A stretch of DNA of 64,000 nt from CAVXFS01 sp963761115 (GCA_963761115.1 CAVXFS010000005.1:1190982-1254981), one strand, 5' to 3'. Positions 17,151-26,433 are shown, numbered from the stretch's first letter. A program made the numbers and translations. Notes: a model not told the origin generated them from the letters alone.

Positions 17151-20049
17151 TCATTTCTTTCCCGCAAAAAACGCCAACCACTCCGGCCGTTTGCTCATCC
17201 CCGGCACCGGCTGATAAACCTCGAACTGCGGCGAAGTCTGCTTGGGCTCATCCGCCCCAGCCTTGTAGATCCTAACCCTAACGTCATACCAGGCCGCCTG
17301 CCCAGTCACCGGATCAGAATTGGACAGCCTCTGCCCATCCACATTAACCGGCAACTCCTCCGATATCACATGGTTCAGCAAAAACCCCTTCTGCGATTCA
17401 TTCGCCTGCGGCGTCAGGTTCCACGCCCCGGCCGCCTTGCCGATCGCGTTCCAGGTCCACACCGTCCCCGGTTCCACCGCCTCGGAATACCGCGCCATAC
17501 ACCGCACCTTACCCCACTGCGACTCCACCCAGACCCAATCATCATCCGCGATCCCCGCCGCCTTCGCCGTCAGCGGATTCACATGCAGATAATTGTGCGC
17601 ATGGATCTGCCGCAGCCACGCATTCTGCGAATCCCACGAGTGATACATCGCCATCGGCCGCTGCGTCACCGCCGCGAGCGGGTACTTGAACTTGTCGCTG
17701 GTCTGCACTTCCAGCGGCTCATAGAAGAACGGCAGCGGGTCGAAATAAGTCTCGATCCTTTTCGCCAGGTTCGCCGGCGGTTTCCGGGTGATCCCGCGCC
17801 CCTGCGCCGCCAGCCGAAACTTCTGCAGCACCTCGGAATACACATGGATCAATATCGGCTCCGAGTAGCGCGTGATATGGTTGCGCTGCGACCATTCCAG
17901 GTAGCCCTTGTTCCAGTTGCGCATGTACTGGTAGGAGCGCGGCAATCTGTAGTGGTACATGCAGTTGTTCTTCGCATACATTTCCCACTGCTTCGGATTC
18001 GGTTCGCCGTGCAGGAATTTCTCGCCGCCCTTGCCGCGCCAGCCGGCGAGGAAGCCGATGCCGGAGTTGGGCGCAGTCTCGTAATTGACGATGAAATCCG
18101 GATAGTCGCGAAACTTGCGCACGCCGTCCTTGGTCACGAACGCCGGCAGCTTCAGCCGCGTGCCCAGCTCGATCAGCACCTCCTGGAACGGCTTGCACTC
18201 GCCCGTCGGCGGCATGATCGGGATGCGCACCGCATCCACCGGCCCGTCGAATTCCGAGATCGGCCGATCCAGCATCGACATCACGTCGTGCCGCTCAAGA
18301 TAGGTCGTGTCCGGCAGGATCAGATCCGCGAACGCGGTCATCTCCGAATGGAACGCATCGCACACCACGATGAAGGGGATCTTGTATTCGCCATCCTCCT
18401 TCTTGTCGTTGAGCATGTTGCGCACTTCGGCCGTGTTCATGGTCGAGTTCCACGACATGTTGGCCATGAAGATCAGCAGCGTGTCGATCGGAATAGGGGT
18501 CGCCGCGCCAGGCGTTGGTGATGACGTTGTGCATCAGGCCGTGCACCGACAGCGGATATTCCCACGAGAACGCCTTGTCGATGCGCACCGGGCTGCCGTC
18601 GTCGTTGACGAACAGGTCGTCCGGGTCGGACGGCCAGCCCAGCGGCATGCCGTCGAGCGGGGTGTCGGGCTTGACTGCGCGCGGGTCGTTCGGCGTGCGC
18701 GCGCAGGGCGGGATCGGGCGCGGGAACGGCGCCTTGTGGCGGAAGCCGCCGGGGCGGTCGATGGTGCCGAGCAGGGTCATCAGGATCGACATCGCGCGTA
18801 TCGTGTGGAAGCCGTTGGAGTGCGCCGCCAGTCCGCGCATCGCGTGGAACGCCACCGGGTTGCCGGTGACGGTCTCGTGTTCCTTGCCCCAGGAATCGGT
18901 CCAGGCGATCGGCAATTCGATCTTCTGGTCGCGCGCGGTGATGCCCATCTCGTGCGCGAGGCGGCGGATGTCGTCGGCCGGGATGCCGGTGATCTGGCTG
19001 GCCCATTCCGGCGTGTAGTCCTGCACGCGCTCGTGCAGCAACTGGAACGCGGGCTTGACCGGCGTGCCGTCGGGCAGTTTGTATTCGCCGAACAGGCGCG
19101 GATCGGCGCCCTCGCTGTGCGTGATCACCGCCTTGTTGGTATTGCGGTCCCACCACAGCTTGTTCTGCGGGTCGTAGCAGGCTTCCTCTTCCGGCACCTC
19201 GGTGCGCACGAACATGCCGAACTCGTCATGTTCATCGTCGAGGTTCACCAGCTGGCCGGAGTTGGTATAGCGCACCAGGAATTCGCGGTCATACAATCCC
19301 AGCGCGATCAGCTCGTGGATCAGCGCCAGCAGCAGCGCGCCATCGGTGCCGGGGCGGATCGGCACCCACTCGTCGGCGATGGCCGAATAGCCGGTGCGCA
19401 CCGGGTTGATCGAAATGAAGCGGCCGCCCTCGCGCTTGAATTTCGAGATCGCGATCTTCAGCGGATTGGAATGGTGGTCTTCCGCCGTGCCGATCATCAC
19501 GAACAGCTTCGCGCGCTCCAGGTCCGGCCCGCCGAATTCCCAGAACGAACCGCCGATGGTGTAGATCATCCCGGCCGCCATGTTCACCGAGCAGAAGCCG
19601 CCGTGCGCCGCATAGTTGGGCGTGCCGAACTGGCGCGCGAACATGCCGGTCAGCGCCTGCATCTGGTCGCGCCCGGTGAACAGCGCGAACTTCTTCGGAT
19701 CGGTGGCGCGAATCTTCCCCAGCCGCTCGGCCAGCAGCGAAAACGTCTCTTCCCAACTGATCTCCTCGAAATCCCCCGCGCCGCGCTCGGTGCCCGGCTT
19801 GCGCCGCAACGGCTTGGTCAGCCGCGCCGGCGAATACTGCTTCATGATGCCGGAGGAACCCTTGGCGCAGATCACGCCGCCGTTCAGCGGATGATCGGGA
19901 TTGCCGTCGATATAGCGGATCTCGCCATTGCGCAGATGCACGCGGATGCCGCAACGGCACGCGCACATGTAGCAGGTGGTGGTGCGCGTCTCGGTCGTCG
20001 CATCGGAGATCGGCGGGGCCAGCGGGTCATGGATAGGGATGGAAGGCAT
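17151..20049 (-). CDS. soeA: SoeA: molybdopterin catalytic subunit of sulfite dehydrogenase, one frameshift
   Basis: A molybdopterin oxidoreductase of about 966 residues. The N-terminal [4Fe-4S] motif CYMCACRCGIRVHLRNGEIR is followed by ICAKGSSG. The cofactor-binding domains (LFTGRDQMQALTGMFARQFG, GRFISINPVRTGYSAIADEW, FADLILPDTTYLERHD) and the C-terminal MopB domain (IHAHNYLHVNPLTAKAAGI) follow. It lacks a Tat signal, as expected for the cytoplasmic SoeA. A one-base frameshift near 18,490 separates the halves. It oxidises sulfite to sulfate with SoeB and SoeC. Two truncated copies of its 5' third lie upstream. Confidence 0.88.
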
Positions 20050-20152
20050 GTGGCACAGATGGTCTGGTCAGGATATCAAGTATGCGTAATGGCCACTTTA
20101 CCATCCATAGCCGAGATGAGGGGGGAGGGATAGCCCATAAGGGGGATGGTGT
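20050..20152 (-). promoter_or_regulatory. soeA leader, conserved in all three soeA copies
   Basis: About 100 bases upstream of the soeA start (CTGGTCAGGATATCAAGTAT, CCATAGCCGAGATGAGG and GGGAGGGATAGCCCATAAGG are its blocks) are repeated before the truncated copies at 21321-22339 and 23584-24537. The GGGATGG end is shared as well. The conservation suggests that the promoter and leader were duplicated along with the coding start. No clean -35/-10 pair is seen. Confidence 0.55.
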
Positions 20153-20194
20153 TGGGCAAGTGTGCGAGATTACGAATCCATGCCAAGCTCACAG

Positions 20195-20250
20195 TTCTAT
20201 CCCCCTTGCAGCGGGGGAGAGCGAAGCGAGGGGGCAACTGGGATGGGGGT
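20195..20250. repeat. REP-like repeat unit upstream of soeA
   Basis: One unit reading TATCCCCCTTGCAGCGGGGG, then a GAGCGAAGCGAGGGGGCAAC box and GGATGGGGGTAGAAGC. The rest of the gap to 20,365 has no recognisable feature. Confidence 0.7.
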
Positions 20251-20365
20251 AGAAGCTTGGCGAATTCATCATGCTATAAAGTTAGACCCTCGCGGAACGG
20301 CACTTGGAGGCGTTCGGAATGGCAGGTACTCTAAACAAAATCATCACCAATCACATCGCGTCGGG

Positions 20366-20391
20366 TATAATCTGGTCGGTCTGACTAGAAT
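20366..20391 (+). promoter_or_regulatory. Promoter -10 and operator of the 20404-21059 toxin-antitoxin pair
   Basis: TATAAT at 20366-20371 runs directly into CTGGTCGGTCTGACTAGAAT, which closely resembles the inverted repeat before the paralogous antitoxin at 1407. AGGAGGGC follows as ribosome binding site. Overlap of -10 box and operator fits repression by the antitoxin. Confidence 0.62.
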
Positions 20392-20403
20392 CAGGAGGGC
20401 ATC

Positions 20404-20652
20404 ATGCAAACATGGCAACTACAGGAAGCTAAGGGTAAGTTCAGCGAAGTCGTTAAACGCGCGCAAAGCCAAGGTCCGCAAAACATCACCGTTCATGGCG
20501 AACCTGTCGCCGTGCTGATCTCCCTGCGTGACTATCAGAACCTCACCCACCCCAAACCAAGCCTGGTCGAATTGTTGCGGACATCGCCGCTCGTTGGCAG
20601 TAATCTGAATATAGCGCGCGAGCAAACTCCAACACGCAAAATCAAGCTATGA
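20404..20652 (+). CDS. Phd/YefM-type antitoxin
   Basis: An 82-residue antitoxin: MQTWQLQEAKGKFSEVVKRA, then ITVHGEPVAVLISLRDYQNL, the Phd fold. The C-terminal 25 residues form the toxin-binding tail. It overlaps the PIN gene by 4 bases (ATGA). The module lies between full-length soeA and the first truncated soeA copy, transcribed divergently from soeA. It is a paralogue of the pair at 737-1407 and shares its operator. Confidence 0.9.
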   Translation: MQTWQLQEAKGKFSEVVKRAQSQGPQNITVHGEPVAVLISLRDYQNLTHPKPSLVELLRTSPLVGSNLNIAREQTPTRKIKL

Positions 20653-21059
20653 GCTATCTGCTCGACACCAACGTCATTTCTGAACTGGCGCGCCCCAAGC
20701 CAGCCAAGGCAGTCTTGGCGTGGTTCGAGAACATACCTTCCGAAGCCCTGCACATAAGCGTGTTGACCCTGGGCGAAATTCGCAAAGGTGTTGAACACAT
20801 GCCGGACGGCGCGCGCCGCGAAAAGCTCAGGCTGTGGCTCGAACATGAATTGGCCGACTGGTTCGGCGCCAGAGTCTTGCCTGTAGATAAACCAGTGGCA
20901 GACCGTTGGGGCAGGCTTCTTGCGCAGATGGGGCGACCGGTTCCCAGCATAGACAGCCTGCTGGCAGCCACCGCTCTGCATCATGAACTGCGCATGGTCA
21001 CGCGCAACCAAAAGGATTTTGTTTACCCCGGACTGGATGTCATCAACCCGTGGGGTTAG
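20649..21059 (+). CDS. PIN-domain toxin, VapC/FitB type
   Basis: A 136-residue PIN-domain ribonuclease. Acidic site residues are visible in YLLDTNVISELARPK, VLTLGEIRKGVE and PSIDSLLAATALHH, ending with MVTRNQKDF and the INPWG tail typical of the FitB-like group. It is translationally coupled to the Phd-type antitoxin. Frame and length are intact, so it should be a functional toxin. RNA target unknown. Confidence 0.9.
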   Translation: MSYLLDTNVISELARPKPAKAVLAWFENIPSEALHISVLTLGEIRKGVEHMPDGARREKLRLWLEHELADWFGARVLPVDKPVADRWGRLLAQMGRPVPSIDSLLAATALHHELRMVTRNQKDFVYPGLDVINPWG

Positions 21060-21127
21060 GGATTTAGGCAGCGCTGACACGGATTTATCTGAACTCGCCT
21101 CCTTATAACTCCTGGAAAATTACCATA

Positions 21128-21212
21128 AATGTAGGGTGGGCACGTTTTTGTGCCCACGCGGTTACCAATCCGCGTGGGCAGGCGATAAAACTGTCTGCCC
21201 ACCCTACGATTA
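21128..21212. repeat. Nested inverted repeat of the GTAGGGTGGGCA class
   Basis: The outer arms GTAGGGTGGGCA and TGCCCACCCTAC enclose two inner arms, GTGCCCACGCGG and CCGCGTGGGCAG. The element has the look of a non-autonomous palindromic mobile repeat found widely in proteobacteria. It lies between the PIN gene and the truncated soeA copy. No T-run follows. Confidence 0.75.
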
Positions 21213-21320
21213 TTTTGAGAACAAATTTACACTGGCCGCCCCTTCAGCGTGCCGGATAAAAAATGGCAAACAGGGGCCACTTTAAAAGATCAAATATTGC
21301 AAATTGAGCTTGCCCCTTTT

Positions 21321-22339
21321 TCAGTGCAGCAACTCGAACGCGGGCTTGACCGGCGTGCCGTCGGGCAGCTTGAAATCGCCGAACAGGTACGGATCGGCGC
21401 CTTCGCTGTGGGTGATCACCGCCTTGTTGGTATTGCGATCCCACCACAGCTTGTTCTGCGGGTCGTAGCAGGCTTCCTCTTCCGGCACCTCGGTGCGCAC
21501 GAACATGCCGAACTCGTCATGTTCATCGTCGAGGTTCACCAGTTGGCCGGAGTTGGTGTGGCGCACCAGGAACTCACGGTCATACAATCCCAGCGCGATC
21601 AGCTCGTGGATCAACGCCAGCATCAGCGCGCCATCGGTGCCGGGGCGGATCGGCACCCACTCGTCGGCTATGGCCGAATAGCCGGTGCGCACCGGATTGA
21701 TCGAAATGAAGCGGCCGCCCTCGCGCTTGAATTTCGAGATCGCGACCTTCAGCGGATTGGAATGGTGATCTTCCGCCGTGCCGATCATCACGAACAACTT
21801 CGCGCGCTCCAGGTCCGGCCCGCCGAATTCCCAGAACGAGCCGCCGATGGTGTAGATCATCCCGGCCGCCATGTTCACCGAGCAGAAGCCGCCGTGCGCG
21901 GCGTAGTTGGGCGTGCCGAACTGGCGCGCGAACATGCCGGTCAGCGCCTGCATCTGGTCGCGCCCGGTGAACAGCGCGAATTTCTTCGGATCGGTGGCGC
22001 GAATCTTCGCCAGCCGCTCGGCCAGCAGCGAAAAGTCTCTTCCCAGCTGATCTCCTCGAAATCCCCCGCGCCGCGCTCCGTGCCCGGCTTGCGCCGCAAC
22101 GGTTTGGTCAGCCGCGCCGGCGAATACTGCTTCATGATGCCGGAGGATCCCTTGGCGCAGATCACGCCGCCGTTCAGCGGATGATCGGGATTGCCGTCGA
22201 TATAGCGGATCTCGCCATTGCGCAGATGCACGCGAATGCCGCACCGGCACGCGCACATGTAGCAGGTGGTGGTGCGCGTCTCGGTCGTCGCATCGGACAG
22301 CGGCGGCGCCAGCGGATCATGGATAGGGATGGAAGGCAT
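21321..22339 (-). pseudogene. Truncated soeA copy 2 (5' third only)
   Basis: This repeats the first 340 or so codons of soeA (MPSIPIHDPLAPPLSDATTE, then the same Cys cluster) with only scattered differences. It stops abruptly after DGTPVKPAFELLH at 21,321, where unrelated sequence begins. A missing C near 22,034 also breaks the frame. About 100 bases of the soeA leader are duplicated with it. Without the MopB domains it cannot be a catalytic subunit. Confidence 0.88.
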
Positions 22340-22666
22340 GGGGCACAGATGTCTGGTCAGGGTATCAAGTATGCGTAATGACCACTTTATCATCCATAGC
22401 CGAAATGGGGGGGAGGGATAGCCCATAAGGGGGATGGCACCCAAGCCGAAAGCCACATTCGCAATGGCCTCAATGCCAATCAATACGTTTCACTCCTCTA
22501 TGCTATGGCATTCTCGCCAGCACGCCACACCCAGAGGATGTTGTACAATCAGCGCCTATCGTGTGTAGGTCGGGTTATAACCCGACATGTCAATGTAGCA
22601 TGACATGAGACTGCCGAAGCGGCCCGTCCACACCTTGGATAATCTGGACTCAAAGGAGGCACGCCC
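22340..22666. other. Duplicated soeA leader and intergenic region with hairpin
   Basis: Bases 22340-22437 repeat the soeA leader. At 22567-22588 the arms GTCGGGTTAT / ATAACCCGAC form a perfect hairpin. The rest, to the antitoxin start at 22667, has no coding signal; AAAGGAGGC at about 22653 is the ribosome binding site of the next gene. Confidence 0.6.
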
Positions 22667-22888
22667 ATGTTGGCTATTGAAACGACGGCATCAATTGACG
22701 ACCACCGCCTTGTCATACAGGATGCGGCGCTGCCGGCCCATGCCGAGCACGCTCGCGTCATCGTGATGTGGGAATCAGCCAAACCAGCCGGACGCCGCTC
22801 GCCGCCGCCAGAGCTGGCAGGAATGGGCGAAGAAAAAGGCGACATACTCAGCGGCCCGCCAGAAAGCGACTGGGAAGCATTGTCCTGA
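22667..22888 (+). CDS. Antitoxin of a PIN-domain pair
   Basis: A 73-residue protein. The N-terminal strand-rich part (LAIETTASIDDHRLVIQDAA, then ARVIVMWE) resembles the short AbrB-like or DUF104-type antitoxins that precede PIN genes, and the C-terminal half is acidic and disordered (MGEEKGDILSGPPESDWEAL). It overlaps the downstream PIN gene as TGATG. The role is inferred mainly from position. An AAAGGAGGC ribosome binding site precedes it. Confidence 0.72.
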   Translation: MLAIETTASIDDHRLVIQDAALPAHAEHARVIVMWESAKPAGRRSPPPELAGMGEEKGDILSGPPESDWEALS

Positions 22889-23274
22889 TGCTCATCCTCG
22901 ACACTCACGCCCTCTATTGGTGGGTCAATCGCACACCTGACAAGCTTGGACAACGGCAGATAGACACCATCGAAACGGCTGAATCTCTGGGCGTTTCGGC
23001 AATGACGTGTTGAGAAATGGCGTGGCTTGTGGAACACGGGCGGATTGCTCTCAAACTGCCAGTTACTGACTGGCTCAATCAGGTCGAGGCGAATGGCGTG
23101 GCGATTATCCCAGTATCAAGAGCTATCGCCGAGCGCGCAGTCTCGCTGCCCGAACATCACAAAGACCCGGTTGATCGCATCATCATCGCCACGGCTGTTG
23201 AACACCAGGCGCAACTGGTTAGCATTGATGGGCGATTCCCGGAATACCAGGAGTTGGCTGGGCTGCTGGTGTAG
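22888..23274 (+). pseudogene. PIN-domain toxin with an in-frame TGA codon
   Basis: The reading frame is continuous from ATG 22888 to 23274 except for one TGA at 23011-23013. The first part, MLILDTHALYWWVNRTPDKL, has the PIN first acidic site. The part after the stop (AWLVEHGRIALKLPVTDWL, then HHKDPVDRIIIATAVEHQA) completes the domain. Homologues have SAMTCWE at this point, so TGG (Trp) has probably become TGA. This is a point nonsense mutation, not an indel, and would inactivate the toxin unless it is read through or is a sequence error. Confidence 0.8.
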
Positions 23275-23309
23275 GGTTGATTGTGTCGGAATAGGGCTAC
23301 GTCCCTATA

Positions 23310-23588
23310 TTATTCTCGCTTCGCTCTCCCCCCTGCAAGGGGAAGGGAACCAAGCTCCTTCCCCCTTGCAGGGGGAAGGTTGGGATGGGGGTAGAAACTT
23401 TGCATCCCCACTGACCACTGACCTAGCCCCATCCCAGTTGCCCCCTCACTTCGCTCTCCCCCTGCAAGGGGGAGGAAACCAAGCTCCTTCCCCCTTGCAG
23501 GGGGAAGGTTGGGATGGGGGTAGAAACTTTGCATCCCCACTGACCTCTGACCTGGCCCCATCCCCGTTGCCTCCTCGCTTCGCTTACA
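23310..23588. repeat. REP-like array with a 129-base direct tandem duplication
   Basis: Four hairpin units occupy this gap. A block beginning CAAGCTCCTTCCCCCTTGCA occurs at 23350 and again at 23480, with the linker GTAGAAACTTTGCATCCCC in both, so a unit of about 129 bases is tandemly repeated. The array ends in CCTCGCTTCGCT, fused directly to the broken end of soeA copy 3. Confidence 0.82.
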
Positions 23589-24537
23589 GGTCGGCGCCTT
23601 CGCTATGCGTGATCACCGCCTTGTTGGTATTGCGGTCCCACCATAATTTGTTCTGCGGGTCGTAGCAGGCTTCCTCTTCCGGCACCTCGGTGCGCACGAA
23701 CATGCCAAACTCGTCATGCTCATCATCGAGATTCACCAGCTGGCCGGAGTTAGTGTAGCGCACCAGGAATTCGCGGTCATACAATCCCAGCGCAATCAGC
23801 TCGTGGATCAGCGCCAGCAGCAGCGCGCCGTCAGTGCCGGGGCGGATCGGCACCCACTCGTCGGCGATGGCCGAATAGCCGGTGCGCACCGGGTTGATCG
23901 AAATGAAGCGGCCGCCCTCGCGCTTGAATTTCGAGATCGCGATCTTCAGCGGATTGGAATGGTGGTCTTCCGCCGTGCCGATCATCACGAACAGCTTCGC
24001 GCGCTCCAGGTCCGGCCCGCCGAATTCCCAGAACGAACCGCCGATGGTGTAGATCATCCCGGCCGCCATGTTCACCGAGCAGAAGCCGCCGTGCGCCGCG
24101 TAGTTGGGCGTGCCGAACTGGCGCGCGAACATGCCGGTCAGCGCCTGCATCTGGTCGCGCCCGGTGAACAGCGCGAACTTCTTCGGGTCGGTGGCGCGAA
24201 TCTTCCCCAGCCGCTCGGCCAGCAGCGAAAACGTCTCTTCCCAGCTGATCTCCTCGAAATCCCCCGCGCCGCGCTCGGTGCCCGGCTTGCGCCGCAACGG
24301 CTTGGTCAGCCGTGCCGGCGAATACTGCTTCATGATGCCGGAGGAACCCTTGGCGCAGATCACGCCGCCGTTCAGCGGATGATCGGGATTGCCCTCGATA
24401 TAGCGGATCTCGCCATTGCGCAGATGCACGCGGATGCCGCAGCGGCACGCGCACATGTAGCAGGTGGTGGTGCGCGTCTCGGTTGTCGCATCGGAGATCG
24501 GCGGGGCTAGCGGGTTATGGATAGGGATGGAAGGCAT
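23584..24537 (-). pseudogene. Truncated soeA copy 3 (5' third only)
   Basis: An uninterrupted reading frame of 317 codons reproducing the start of SoeA almost exactly (MPSIPIHNPLAPPISDATTE to VITHSEGADL). The last residue and stop come from the adjoining palindromic repeat, so the break coincides with the repeat border. The soeA leader (about 24538-24640) is duplicated too. The product would bind the [4Fe-4S] cluster but lack most of the molybdopterin site. The intact frame suggests recent origin or some selection. Confidence 0.88.
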
Positions 24538-24684
24538 TTGGCACAGATAGTCTGGTCAGGATGCGAAGTATGCCTGATGGGGGCTATGCCAGCCATAGCC
24601 GTGTTGAGGGGGGAGGGATAGCCCGTTTGGGGGATGGAGTCAAAGCAGTAATAAACTATCAGCAATAGCTGCACATTTCTAGTT
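24538..24684. promoter_or_regulatory. Third copy of the soeA leader; end of the TIR operon
   Basis: Bases 24538-24638 repeat the soeA leader with more changes than the other copies. Between 24,640 and the stop of the last TIR gene (24,685) the composition drops to AT-rich, marking the left boundary of the island. No terminator hairpin is evident. Confidence 0.55.
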
Positions 24685-25119
24685 CTATGGATTTTTTGAT
24701 TGGATTAGCGCAAGCCGTTGAAGAATAATTGTTGCAATTTCGGTTGCGGGCCGACCTTGCGCGTTTATATAGCCATCTATGCCAAATACGCCCTTTACGT
24801 CCCCTTCAGCAACTCGGATAAACATAATTTCATCGTCCTTACGTTTTTTGATGAGATCACGAATAGCCCGAAATTCAAGCCCACACCATTCTTTTACGTC
24901 ATACTCTTTGCAAAGCACCACCACGACTAACTCTGAGTCATCATGGTAAATTTTCTGAAGGTAGGTGTCGAGATTCGGGCGTGCGAGTTCCTCTACGTAA
25001 AAATTGTCATAAAATACGCGCGCTTTTGTCAATTTTTCGGCAAGCTCATTGGCGATATCTTCGACATACGAACGGTATTCACCAGGGAAGGATAAGGCTA
25101 CTTCAAAGCCCTTCTTCAT
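24685..25119 (-). CDS. Stand-alone TIR-domain protein with the catalytic Glu retained
   Basis: A 144-residue TIR domain. It starts FEVALSFPGEYRSYVEDIAN, the classic TIR beta-A/box 1 region. Residues 69-83 (LCKEYDVKEWCGLEF) correspond to the WC-x2-E helix in which TIR NADases carry their catalytic glutamate, here E82. ATG 25119 is chosen because GGGAGACC precedes it. It is the last gene of the minus-strand operon starting at 31,001. The domain is closely related to the C-terminal domain of the preceding gene. Likely NAD hydrolysis or cyclisation as an immune effector; enzymatic role inferred. Confidence 0.88.
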   Translation of the reverse strand: MKKGFEVALSFPGEYRSYVEDIANELAEKLTKARVFYDNFYVEELARPNLDTYLQKIYHDDSELVVVVLCKEYDVKEWCGLEFRAIRDLIKKRKDDEIMFIRVAEGDVKGVFGIDGYINAQGRPATEIATIILQRLALIQSKNP

Positions 25120-25167
25120 GATGGTCTCCCTAGATTTGTTCTTTAACAACTACCTGTAGCAATAAAT

Positions 25168-26355
25168 TTATTTCCTATGAAGCAAGTCTAGTCGTTTCAA
25201 TATTAGATTGGAAACTTCAGCAGAACTCAAGTTATTGGCATCGATTGCGTTATCGATATCCAAAATACCATCCACGTCTCCGTCCCCGATTCGGAAGAGC
25301 ATAATTATGTCGTTTTTACGATTTTTAATCAGCTCGCGAATAACCCGTAATTGAAGACCGCACCATTCATCATCATTGTATGCTGTGCAAAGAAACAACA
25401 CGATTAACTCGGAATGATTTTGGAAAATATCTTGAAGGTAGGTATCGTAGTCTAGGCGGCCTGAATCCGCTTTGTGAAAATCGTCAAAAAATACCCGCCC
25501 TTTTGTCAACTTTTCGGCAAGCTCATTGGCTATACCATTGACACGCGGGCGGTGTTCACCAGGGAATGATAAGGCTACTGAGAAGCGTTTCGTTGAATCA
25601 TAAAGCGCATGATTCAGTTTGGCCTCTGCTACTTCAGTAGGTTGATCTCCATATTCTAGATTTCTACTAACCTTAGTTATCAAATAATATGGGCTGTTGC
25701 GAAAACGGGGGAGTATGCTTTTAACATAATGCTCCGCGAAGTAGTTGCACGCAGATCGGACCCCTAGGGGCCCTAAACCTGAAAGCACGAAGAAATGAGT
25801 GAGCCGATCCTTGAAGTACACAATTGCACCATAATCATTTGCAGGATCTTTCCTCTCAGGTATTGTTATTGTTCGCTCGCTTGAATGACAAATAATTTTG
25901 TCCCACATAGTCGATTTCGATGCATCCAATTCAGTGAATTCGAACGCAAGTTGGTTAGGGTGAATTCCAGGCAAAATATTATTCATTATTCTCGCAGTAA
26001 CGGAATTGCTCAATTGGCTTCCAATGGAAATTATTGCGTTGTATGGGCCGGTAGGCATGTCGGTTGTGAAATTATTCGGATCTCTGAATATTATGTCATC
26101 AAGTTCCATGCCTAATCGCCCAAAAAGGTGGCCAAGATATGCTAGGCCGTGCCCATCCTTAGTCATCATAACTGGCGTTTCAAATTCGTGATATTTGAAA
26201 TCGATTTCGATGCCCGATTGTGTTAGAAATCCAATTTCTTTGTGGGGGTCTTTACCTTGATCTTCCTTTTGACAAAGACGACAGAACGGCCTAACAGTTG
26301 ACGATACAACAAGTACTTTATCGCCTCGTTTTAAAGTGGATTCTGATTGTTCCAT
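25168..26355 (-). CDS. Sensor-like protein fused to a C-terminal TIR domain lacking the catalytic Glu
   Basis: A 395-residue protein. Residues 1-245 form a domain I cannot assign; GPYNAIISIGSQLSNSVTAR (103-122), DYGAIVYFKD (174-183) and FFVLSGLGPLGVRSACNYFA (188-207) resemble a Rossmann-like layout, with AIISIGSQ a possible ligand loop. Residues 257-395 are a TIR domain (FSVALSFPGEHRPRVNGIAN). The catalytic helix reads EWCGLQL: Gln335 replaces the Glu kept by the neighbouring stand-alone TIR. This makes it a probable pseudo-enzyme acting as sensor or scaffold. The start at 26,355 has a GAGG ribosome binding site. Confidence 0.85.
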   Translation of the reverse strand: MEQSESTLKRGDKVLVVSSTVRPFCRLCQKEDQGKDPHKEIGFLTQSGIEIDFKYHEFETPVMMTKDGHGLAYLGHLFGRLGMELDDIIFRDPNNFTTDMPTGPYNAIISIGSQLSNSVTARIMNNILPGIHPNQLAFEFTELDASKSTMWDKIICHSSERTITIPERKDPANDYGAIVYFKDRLTHFFVLSGLGPLGVRSACNYFAEHYVKSILPRFRNSPYYLITKVSRNLEYGDQPTEVAEAKLNHALYDSTKRFSVALSFPGEHRPRVNGIANELAEKLTKGRVFFDDFHKADSGRLDYDTYLQDIFQNHSELIVLFLCTAYNDDEWCGLQLRVIRELIKNRKNDIIMLFRIGDGDVDGILDIDNAIDANNLSSAEVSNLILKRLDLLHRK

Positions 26356-26433
26356 TGCGTCGCGACCTCATTAGTCAATGAAACTATTAGTCGAACAACT
26401 TTATGATTGAATTTGAGTGCAATACCATTCGCC

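Noticed and set aside
18307..20133. 608-codon open frame opposite soeA
   Set aside because: It is the antisense shadow of a GC-rich coding region, rich in Arg/Ala/Val without any domain; the minus strand encodes a clear molybdopterin enzyme.
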